Shown one piece after another: positions 1 to 4,734 of a DNA stretch of 6,228 nt (positions within the stretch are counted from its first letter, which is position 1; each line of letters starts with the position of its first letter). The stretch comes from Betaproteobacteria bacterium (GTDB lineage Bacteria; Pseudomonadota; Gammaproteobacteria; Burkholderiales; SG8-39): contig JAOUGZ010000176.1 in the NCBI GenBank assembly GCA_029865405.1, forward strand, positions 1-6,228, read 5' to 3'. The notes under the pieces were generated by a model, which was given only the letters and a program-made list of their open reading frames with translations, had not been told where the DNA came from and did no database searches. The translations under genes and the position numbers were made by a program.

Positions 1-377
1 AGAAGCACCGCGACAAGCTAAAGGAAGACGCGCTGCTCATCGTCCAGGGCAAAGCGCAGCGCGACGATTTTTCGGGCGGGCTGCGGGTCACCGCGGACGA
101 GCTCTACGACCTTGCGGCGCTGCGCGCACGCTTCGCGGCGCGGCTGCGCCTGCAGATGAACGGTCACTCGGACGCGCACCAGCTGATGGACTTGCTCGCG
201 CCCTACCGCAGCGAAGGCGCGTGCCCGGTGACGGTGCACTACGAGACCGGCGCCGCGGCCTGCGACGTTGCTTTGGGCGATGCCTGGCGCGTGCGGCCGG
301 ACGAGCAACTGCTCGAGCGCCTCGGCGCATGGCTGGCGCCCGAGAACGTGCAAGTCATTTATTCGGGCGGCGCGTAG
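1..377 (+). CDS. dnaE: DNA polymerase III subunit alpha, C-terminal fragment
   Basis: This is the 3' end of the gene for the replicative DNA polymerase catalytic subunit; the 5' part lies outside the window. The open frame runs from base 3 to a TAG at 375-377, giving the last 124 residues. The fragment opens with KHRDKLKEDALLIVQGK, followed by a DDFSGGLRVTADELYDL segment. This is the usual sequence at the end of the OB-fold region of proteobacterial DnaE. The remainder, including LRLQMNGHSDAHQLMDLLAP, PVTVHYETG and the closing ENVQVIYSGG, matches the C-terminal domain that contacts the tau subunit of the clamp loader. The polymerase active site is not in the window. The last 19 bp overlap the end of the convergent oxidase gene, so no separate terminator fits between them. 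Confidence 0.93.
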   Translation, partial: KHRDKLKEDALLIVQGKAQRDDFSGGLRVTADELYDLAALRARFAARLRLQMNGHSDAHQLMDLLAPYRSEGACPVTVHYETGAAACDVALGDAWRVRPDEQLLERLGAWLAPENVQVIYSGGA

Positions 378-1327
378 TCCCGCGCCCAGCGCACGGGGCA
401 GCCTTCGGCGCGCCACACGCGGCGCACGCCCTGGAGCCACGGGCTTGGCACGCGCCCCGCGGGATCCAGGCGGCGTTGCTCGGCGATGAATCCAGCCAGC
501 ATCGGGTAGCAGGCCGCGGCCTGCGCGCGAGTCGCACACGGCAGCGTGTGCGGCATGAAAGAGCCGCCGGCGCCGATCGCCAGTTCGATGAGCTGCGCGC
601 GCAGTTGCACCGCGCTGGCGCATGCCCCGAGCGTGGCGCGCGTCCGATAGGCGATGCGCAGGGCCACAAATTCGCAATGCGCCCAGCGCAAATAGGTTTC
701 GTCCTCCGGCACGATGCGCCGCGCCTCCAGCAGGCTGAGGCTGCACCGGCGCTCTTCGAGCGCGACGCGCATCCGACCCACCCACGCGTCGCTGTGCCGG
801 GGTGGCAGCAGCAGCTCGAGCGCGTGGCGCGATCCCGCCGTCCCTGCATCCGGAAGCTCGAAGCGCACGGGTGGGGTGGCCCGCGCGGCGCTCTGCGCCA
901 GCGACGGCAGGTCGAGCGTCACGCTGTAGAACGGTCCGAACGCACCGCAGCCGCCCACCGCCAGGCGGAACAACTCCGCCGACCGGGCGCGGCTGGCGCG
1001 ATGCAGCTCGCCGCCTGCCGTGGCCAGGGTCAGCGCCTGCACATGCGCGACAACCGGCCGGCCATCGGGACCGGCGCAATTCGCGGCAACGCTCTCGCCG
1101 ACGGTGCCGGGCAGGAAGACGGCGCCGACCTGCGGCGCCAGGCTCTCCCAGGTCACGCCCGCCTGCACCTCGATCTGGCCACGCTCGGCATCGTGGCGCA
1201 AGGTGCGGTTCAGGCCCGAGGGGTCGAAGCGCGCGGGGTGCCCACCGGCGGCGAGCATGACCCTGCACAAATCCCCCGCCGAATGCAGGCGGGGCGCGGC
1301 GACTGGCAACTGGGACGTGGCGAGCAT
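359..1327 (-). CDS. FAD-linked oxidase-like protein (FAD_binding_4 / GlcE-type), divergent
   Basis: A 322-residue protein resembling FAD-dependent oxidoreductases of the vanillyl-alcohol oxidase/PCMH fold, such as the glycolate oxidase subunit GlcE. Visible signs are LNRTLRHDAERGQIEVQAGVTW (residues 39-60, quoted in part: LNRTLRHD and VQAGVTW), an LPGTVGESVAAN segment (72-83), and AELFRLAVGGCGAFGPFYSVTLDL near 117-140, the equivalent of the family's ELF-RATIGGLGLTGVI stretch. The C-terminus has an IELAIGAGGSFMPHTL segment and ends with ACYPMLAGFIAEQRRLDP. The N-terminal arginine/GGGHS flavin pyrophosphate loop of normal members is missing or reduced to AAGGHPARFD, and the GG-x-x-x-N-x-HG motif is also degraded, so flavin binding is uncertain. 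An ATG at 1357 would add 10 residues, but the ATG at 1327 has GGAG six bases upstream and is preferred. The substrate cannot be inferred. The gene is divergent from the HTH regulator, which may control it. Confidence 0.8.
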   Translation of the reverse strand: MLATSQLPVAAPRLHSAGDLCRVMLAAGGHPARFDPSGLNRTLRHDAERGQIEVQAGVTWESLAPQVGAVFLPGTVGESVAANCAGPDGRPVVAHVQALTLATAGGELHRASRARSAELFRLAVGGCGAFGPFYSVTLDLPSLAQSAARATPPVRFELPDAGTAGSRHALELLLPPRHSDAWVGRMRVALEERRCSLSLLEARRIVPEDETYLRWAHCEFVALRIAYRTRATLGACASAVQLRAQLIELAIGAGGSFMPHTLPCATRAQAAACYPMLAGFIAEQRRLDPAGRVPSPWLQGVRRVWRAEGCPVRWARDYAPPE

Positions 1328-1333
1328 GGCGGT

Positions 1334-1337
1334 CTCC
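1334..1337 (-). promoter_or_regulatory. Shine-Dalgarno GGAG that selects the oxidase start
   Basis: On the minus strand GGAG is followed by ACCGCC and then the ATG at 1327, a spacing of six bases. The alternative ATG at 1357 is preceded by GGGCTCAAGA, which has no comparable purine-rich site. This favours the downstream start. Confidence 0.6.
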
Positions 1338-1390
1338 GTCGAGGTCGGTCGAGCCATTCTTGAGCCCGCATCTGCTGCGCCGCAATACCC

Positions 1391-1410
1391 AAAACGCGAA
1401 GTCTCGCTTT
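1391..1410. promoter_or_regulatory. Imperfect dyad in the divergent oxidase/HTH upstream region
   Basis: Two 9-base arms, AAAACGCGA and TCTCGCTTT, are separated by AG and match as inverted repeats at 7 of 9 positions. A TACGAT (1410-1415), a weak -10-like hexamer reading toward the HTH gene, overlaps its right edge. No acceptable -35 box is seen. The 113-bp region between the two preferred starts (1328-1440) is the only place where both divergent genes could share control. HTH regulators of this general class often bind short dyads next to their own gene, so this is a candidate operator, by inference only. Confidence 0.25.
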
Positions 1411-1440
1411 ACGATACCGGCGGTTCCCACCCGGCACGCC

Positions 1441-2220
1441 ATGCCTCTGGCCCACAGCATCGTCGATGCGCTCAAACGCTGCCTGCGCGCGCGCGGCATG
1501 ACGTACGCAAAGCTGGCCCGCGAACTGCGGCTGTCGGAGGCGAGCGTCAAGCGGCTGTTCTCGCGGCGCACCTTCACCTTGTCCCGCCTGGAGGAGATCC
1601 TGCGCGTGCTCGAACTCGATCTGGCGGAGCTGGCGCGCATGACGCGCAGCGCGAACAGCCCTGAGGCGCAGCTCAGCCTCGAGCAGGAAACCCTGCTGGC
1701 GAGCGACGAGCGGCTGCTGTCGGTGTTCTGGCTGCTGCTCAACGGCTGGCGCTTCGCCGACATCGTCGAGTCTTTTGTCATCACACGCACCGAGTTGACG
1801 CTGGCGCTCGCCAAGTTCGAGCGCGCGAGGCTCATCGACTGGGAAGCCGGTGAGCGGGTGCGCCTGCGCGTGGCGAAGGACTTCGTGTGGCACGCCGGCG
1901 GACCGGTGAAGAAGGCCTACGGCGTGCGCGTCACCGGCGAGTTCCTGCGCTCGCGCTTCAGCGGGCCGCTGGAGCTGCTGCGCTTCGAGGCGCGCGACCT
2001 GTCGCCTGCGTCGGCGGCGATGCTCAGGCGCCGGCTGGAGCGCGTCGCGGCCGAGTTCAACGAGCTCGCGGAAGTCGATTCGGGACTGCCCGCGCGGCGG
2101 CGTGAAGGCGTGGGGCTGCTGCTCGCCTGTCGGCCGTGGGCGTTCTCCGCGATGAATGCGCTACGGCGGCGCGACGCCGCGCGCGATCAGGCGCTCGGCC
2201 AGCGCTCGAACCGCGCGTAG
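1441..2220 (+). CDS. Helix-turn-helix (XRE/Cro-CI type) transcriptional regulator
   Basis: A 259-residue cytoplasmic DNA-binding protein. The N-terminal XRE-type helix-turn-helix covers about residues 7-56. The core is GMTYAKLARELRLSEASVKR (19-38), with the turn at LRLSE and the recognition helix at EASVKRLFS. The rest (about 75-250) includes a second predicted winged-helix-like segment, with TELTLALAKFERARLIDW followed by ERVRLRVAKDFVWHAGGPVKK. The C-terminus has an LPARRREGVGLLLACRPW segment. This arrangement recurs in a family of proteobacterial regulators whose ligands I do not know. The frame stays open back to a TTG at 1360, but the ATG at 1441 starts directly at the conserved MPLAHSIVDALKR sequence and is preferred. 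No clear Shine-Dalgarno precedes it. The gene is divergent from the FAD oxidase, and its last 34 bp overlap the convergent acylphosphatase gene. Confidence 0.85.
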   Translation: MPLAHSIVDALKRCLRARGMTYAKLARELRLSEASVKRLFSRRTFTLSRLEEILRVLELDLAELARMTRSANSPEAQLSLEQETLLASDERLLSVFWLLLNGWRFADIVESFVITRTELTLALAKFERARLIDWEAGERVRLRVAKDFVWHAGGPVKKAYGVRVTGEFLRSRFSGPLELLRFEARDLSPASAAMLRRRLERVAAEFNELAEVDSGLPARRREGVGLLLACRPWAFSAMNALRRRDAARDQALGQRSNRA

Positions 2221-2477
2221 TCACGCGCATGTTCCGGTGCCAGCGCATTGCAGTCGACGCGCTCGACGCGCGCCGCGGGCGGGCCGCGCCGCGCCCAGGC
2301 GAGCAGGGCGTCGAGCGCCGCCGCGCCCCCCTGCGCGACCGCTTCCACGTCGCCGCCGACGCGATTTCGCACCCAGCCGGTGATCCCCAGGCGTTCGGCT
2401 TCCCGGCTCAGGGCGTCGCGAAAGCCGACCCCTTGCACGCGACCACTAATGCACAGGTGAATTGTGCGTACTTGCAA
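2187..2477 (-). CDS. acyP: Acylphosphatase
   Basis: A 96-residue cytosolic enzyme of the acylphosphatase family, which hydrolyses the carboxyl-phosphate bond of acyl phosphates such as acetyl phosphate or 1,3-bisphosphoglycerate. The signature GRVQGVGFR (residues 12-20) supplies the phosphate-binding loop and catalytic Arg20. The second signature, GWVRN (34-38), supplies catalytic Asn38, followed by GGDVEAVAQG (41-50). Length matches the usual 90-100 residues. The start is taken at TTG (2475-2477), because it gives the family-length N-terminus MQVRTIHLCISGRVQG and is preceded by GGAG with a five-base gap. An in-frame ATG at 2525 would add 16 residues with no homologous role and has a poor ribosome site. 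The 3' end overlaps the convergent HTH gene by 34 bp. It is divergent from the pilin-like gene. Confidence 0.92.
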   Translation of the reverse strand: MQVRTIHLCISGRVQGVGFRDALSREAERLGITGWVRNRVGGDVEAVAQGGAAALDALLAWARRGPPAARVERVDCNALAPEHARDYARFERWPSA

Positions 2478-2482
2478 AATAT

Positions 2483-2486
2483 CTCC
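2483..2486 (-). promoter_or_regulatory. Shine-Dalgarno GGAG that supports a TTG start for acylphosphatase
   Basis: On the minus strand the order is CTGGAG, ATATT, then TTG at 2477-2475. The five-base spacing is good and no other candidate start in this frame has a site as strong. The rare TTG start may keep expression low. Confidence 0.6.
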
Positions 2487-2500
2487 AGCGTGCAGAGTGG

Positions 2501-2515
2501 GGCGATGAAATCGCC
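2501..2515. repeat. Short perfect inverted repeat between acylphosphatase and pilin-like genes
   Basis: GGCGAT, GAA, ATCGCC forms a perfect 6-bp stem with a three-base loop. It lies 14 bp upstream of the acylphosphatase Shine-Dalgarno on the minus strand, in the 119-bp region between divergent starts (2478-2596). It could be a leader hairpin or a protein-binding site. I see no convincing sigma-70 promoter pair in this region for either gene. Confidence 0.35.
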
Positions 2516-2583
2516 GACGCGCCATGGTAAGCTCGACAGAAATCTTATCCCTCCATCCGGCGCGGGCGGAAGGCCAAGAGCAA

Positions 2584-2589
2584 AGGGGG
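2584..2589 (+). promoter_or_regulatory. Shine-Dalgarno of the pilin-like gene
   Basis: AGGGGG lies seven bases before the ATG at 2597. No ATG, GTG, TTG or CTG start occurs upstream in the same frame before the TAA at 2528-2530, so this site fixes the N-terminus and rules out a longer form carrying a prepilin leader. Confidence 0.55.
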
Positions 2590-2596
2590 CGACTCG

Positions 2597-2992
2597 ATGC
2601 GCACAGCTCTGATCGTCGTGGCAATTCTGGCGTTGGCGGGTTTCTTGGCAGTGGCGGTCGTCCTGCCGCAGATGGCCGGCAGCGATGCGCGCGACGCTGC
2701 GCAGGCGCTGATCACCGGCGCGGACGGCGCCCGGCAGCAGATCGCATCGGCGGCGCAGAAGGCGGGCACGCTCGCGGGGAGCGGCAACGACCTCAAGTTG
2801 CCCTCGCGCAACGACCCCAAGCACGGCGAAATGAAGTGGATCATCGAGAGCAACGGCACGATTCGCGGCTGGAACGAGAGAAACGCGATCGAGGTCTCGA
2901 TCATGCCGGCGCTGCAGGGCGGCAGCGTGTCGTGGAACTGCCGCGGCTACCCGATCACGGCGATGCCGGCAAGCTGCGGCGGCAAGTCCTGA
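2597..2992 (+). CDS. Membrane-anchored pilin-like protein without prepilin leader
   Basis: A 131-residue protein that I do not recognise as a named gene. Residues 4-23 form one hydrophobic segment (ALIVVAILALAGFLAVAVVL), a probable uncleaved signal anchor. Residues 30-60 are Ala/Gln-rich and helical in character, like the helix of type IV pilins. The C-terminus carries GGSVSWNC (108-115) and then MPASC (123-127). This W-x-C ... P-x-x-C spacing, with Cys115 and Cys127 as a likely disulfide pair, is the usual C-terminal loop of type IVa major pilins. A pilin would start with a short basic leader, Gly, Phe and Glu at mature position 5. None of these is present and the frame cannot be extended. 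It may be a pilin-derived periplasmic protein tethered to the inner membrane. It has its own Shine-Dalgarno and is convergent with the kinase gene. Confidence 0.75.
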   Translation: MRTALIVVAILALAGFLAVAVVLPQMAGSDARDAAQALITGADGARQQIASAAQKAGTLAGSGNDLKLPSRNDPKHGEMKWIIESNGTIRGWNERNAIEVSIMPALQGGSVSWNCRGYPITAMPASCGGKS

Positions 2993-2997
2993 CGCGC

Positions 2998-3013
2998 GGC
3001 GCCCGAGGGCGCC
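2998..3013. terminator. GC-rich hairpin between convergent genes, possible bidirectional terminator
   Basis: GGCGCCC, GA, GGGCGCC is a perfect 7-base inverted repeat (six pairs with a CGAG loop if the innermost pair does not form). It sits in the 31-bp gap between the stop of the pilin-like gene (2992) and the stop of the kinase gene (3024). There is no T-run on either side, so intrinsic termination would be weak. Its position between two convergent stops is the main support. Confidence 0.4.
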
Positions 3014-3023
3014 AATCCGAGTC

Positions 3024-4238
3024 CTAGAGCAGCACGATGAGCGCCGCCACGATCAGGCCGGCGACGGCGCTCGTCGCCACCACCAGCGTGTCGCGCGGCC
3101 GCCAGCCGCCGCTCAGGGCGGTTGAGGTGGTCTGCATGGTGAGCGGCAGGGTATTGGCCGTCGGATCGCTGGTCTGCGCCGCATCGCTCAGCGCGACCAG
3201 CCGCTGAGTCGCTTCCAGGGAATCGAAGGTGCGCGACAGGCCGCGCGCCGGCGCCGCGTCCGGGGGTGGCGTCGCCTCGATTTCCGCACGACGCGAACGC
3301 TCCAGGGTCTGCGACAGGACGGCGCTTTTCACGTCCTGGTCCACGACGGTCCGCGTCGGGCCGGGGGCAAGCGATCCAAGAGGCAGCGTCGAGGTCGCGG
3401 CGGTGGCGGCCCCATGCGCCTGCAGCTCGCAGTCTCGCAGGCCGCGCGCGACCTCGGCGGCGCTCTGGAAACGCTCGTCGAGCGACTTGGCGAGCATGCC
3501 GGCAACGGTGGCATCGAGCGCGGCCGGCGATGCCGGATTGATGGCGCTGGGCGCGGGCGGCACGAAGTTGACGATCTGGTACATCACCGCATTGACGCTT
3601 TCCCCGGTGAATGGCGCGGCCCCGGTCAGCATCTCGTACAGGATCACGCCCAGCGAAAAAATGTCGGTGCGATGGTCGGCGCGCTTGCCGATCACCTGCT
3701 CGGGCGACATGTACTTGGGCGAGCCCATCATCATGCCGGTCTGCGTCTGCACGTTCGACGAGCGCATGCGGGCGATGCCGAAGTCGGTGATCTTCACCGC
3801 GCCGCTCTCCGGCACCATGATGTTGGCGGGCTTGATGTCCCGGTGCACCACGCCGCGCTCGTGGGCGTAGGCGAGCCCCTCGGCCACCTGCGCGGCGATG
3901 GACAGCGCGCGCGCCACGGGGAGCGGCTTGCCGGGCAGCAGCAGCGTGCGCAGCTCCGCGCCCTCGATGTACTCCATCGCCATGTAGCATTCAGTGTCGG
4001 TCTTGCCGATGTCGTAGACGGTGACGATGTTGGGATGGTTGAGGCCGCCCGCCGCGCGCGCCTCCTGGTAGAAGCGCTTCTCGTACATCTCCGCCCCGTC
4101 CCGGTCCATCCCCATGTTGATGGTCTTGATGGCGACGACGCGCTCGAGCATCGGGTCCTTGGCCTTGTAGACGATGCCCATCGCGCCGCGGCCGATTTCG
4201 GCGAGCACCTCGAAACGGCCGAGCTTTTGTTCGTCCAT
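3024..4238 (-). CDS. Tail-anchored Ser/Thr protein kinase (Hanks/PknB type)
   Basis: A 404-residue eukaryotic-like kinase that phosphorylates Ser/Thr on protein targets. The kinase domain covers about residues 9-269. All catalytic elements are intact: glycine loop GRGAMGIVY (16-24), VAIK with Lys38, helix-C Glu59, HRDIKPAN with Asp134 and Asn139, DFG at 152-154, and the activation-loop end GSPKYMSPE (172-180). Residues 270-383 form a low-complexity, Thr/Ser/Ala/Pro-rich linker with two TLPL motifs (284-287 and 363-366). The last 21 residues (384-404) are a single hydrophobic span ending at the stop codon, so there is no extracellular PASTA or other sensor domain. The protein should face the cytoplasm, held by its tail. 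The gene starts 19 bp after the stop of the lipoprotein gene, and no clear Shine-Dalgarno precedes the ATG, which suggests translational coupling. Substrates are unknown; no phosphatase or FHA-domain gene lies in the window. Confidence 0.93.
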   Translation of the reverse strand: MDEQKLGRFEVLAEIGRGAMGIVYKAKDPMLERVVAIKTINMGMDRDGAEMYEKRFYQEARAAGGLNHPNIVTVYDIGKTDTECYMAMEYIEGAELRTLLLPGKPLPVARALSIAAQVAEGLAYAHERGVVHRDIKPANIMVPESGAVKITDFGIARMRSSNVQTQTGMMMGSPKYMSPEQVIGKRADHRTDIFSLGVILYEMLTGAAPFTGESVNAVMYQIVNFVPPAPSAINPASPAALDATVAGMLAKSLDERFQSAAEVARGLRDCELQAHGAATAATSTLPLGSLAPGPTRTVVDQDVKSAVLSQTLERSRRAEIEATPPPDAAPARGLSRTFDSLEATQRLVALSDAAQTSDPTANTLPLTMQTTSTALSGGWRPRDTLVVATSAVAGLIVAALIVLL

Positions 4239-4257
4239 CGGGAATGCGCGTCCGCGG

Positions 4258-4662
4258 CTAGCGGCCGCTCTTCACCGCGCGAAACACCGGGCCCCAGACG
4301 GGATGTCCCGCTTCGGCGGCGCTCAGGTCCAGGTCCGGATTGATGGCCAGCGCGCGCCGGAACTGCTCGCGGCAGGCGGCCGGGCGGCCGGAGACGCAAT
4401 GGATGAAGGCCAGATACTTGTGCGCGGTCACGCGGTCGGGACTGGACAGGCCCTGATACAGGCTGCTATTCAGGCTCTCCGCCGCTTCGGAGTACTTCCC
4501 TTCCTCGTACTGGCGGATGCCGGCGGCCAGCGCGGGCGCGCCCTTGGTGGCGCCGAAGAAGCTCTTGACGTCCTCCTGCACGACTCGTATCGCACCGCAG
4601 CCACCGAGGAACAGGGCGGCGGCGATCAGCGCAAGGGCGATGCCGAACCTCATGCCGCCCAT
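4258..4662 (-). CDS. TPR-type lipoprotein, TssQ-like (T6SS-associated family)
   Basis: A 134-residue secreted lipoprotein. The N-terminus is a lipoprotein signal peptide with the lipobox LGGC; Cys22 would be lipidated. Gly follows Cys, so there is no Asp+2 inner-membrane retention signal and an outer-membrane location is likely. Residues 45-110 form about two TPR-like helical pairs: AAGIRQYEEGKYSEAAESL, then AHKYLAFIHCVSGRPAACR with Cys89 and Cys97, and then EQFRRALAINPDL. The end, AEAGHPVWGPVFRAVK (116-131), is what I recall of the family annotated TssQ, a type VI secretion-associated lipoprotein of betaproteobacteria. No T6SS core gene is visible here, so the name marks similarity, not proven role. 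The start may be this ATG or the one at 4653, which has AGGA ten bases upstream and gives a more typical MR-hydrophobic signal peptide. It lies between the cyclase and kinase genes and is probably co-transcribed with them. Confidence 0.8.
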   Translation of the reverse strand: MGGMRFGIALALIAAALFLGGCGAIRVVQEDVKSFFGATKGAPALAAGIRQYEEGKYSEAAESLNSSLYQGLSSPDRVTAHKYLAFIHCVSGRPAACREQFRRALAINPDLDLSAAEAGHPVWGPVFRAVKSGR

Positions 4663-4734
4663 GTCCTCGCAGCGTCAATGCACATCGATGCTTGCCCCCG
4701 GAGCCACCGGGCGGAAGATACCGCGAGAGCGCGC
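4663..4734 (-). other. Intergenic region between cyclase and lipoprotein genes
   Basis: This 72-bp spacer is the largest gap in the minus-strand gene run. It contains a small hairpin (CCCGG, AGCCA, CCGGG at 4697-4711) without a T-run, and a CATCGATG palindrome (4683-4690). I see no convincing promoter or terminator, so continuous transcription is plausible but not shown. Confidence 0.4.

Noticed and set aside
1360..1440. 27-residue N-terminal extension of the HTH regulator from a TTG at 1360
   Set aside because: The extension has no domain character and would place the gene start three bases from the alternative oxidase ATG. The conserved sequence begins at the ATG at 1441.
18..1835. A 605-codon open frame on the minus strand
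   Set aside because: It crosses dnaE, the oxidase and the HTH gene in another frame, has an Arg/Ala-rich composition without any recognisable domain, and results from scarcity of stop codons in G+C-rich DNA.
2533..2538. TCGACA as a -35 box for the pilin-like gene
   Set aside because: It matches TTGACA at five of six positions, but the sequence 16-18 bases downstream (around TCCGGC) has no -10 character.
2478..2624. Longer N-terminus for acylphosphatase starting at 2525 or 2624
   Set aside because: Extra residues do not belong to the family, the upstream ribosome sites are poor, and the TTG at 2477 gives the standard length with a good GGAG.
2947..3990. A 347-codon open frame on the minus strand within the kinase gene
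   Set aside because: It is another frame of the kinase, which has every catalytic motif in the chosen frame; this translation is low-complexity.
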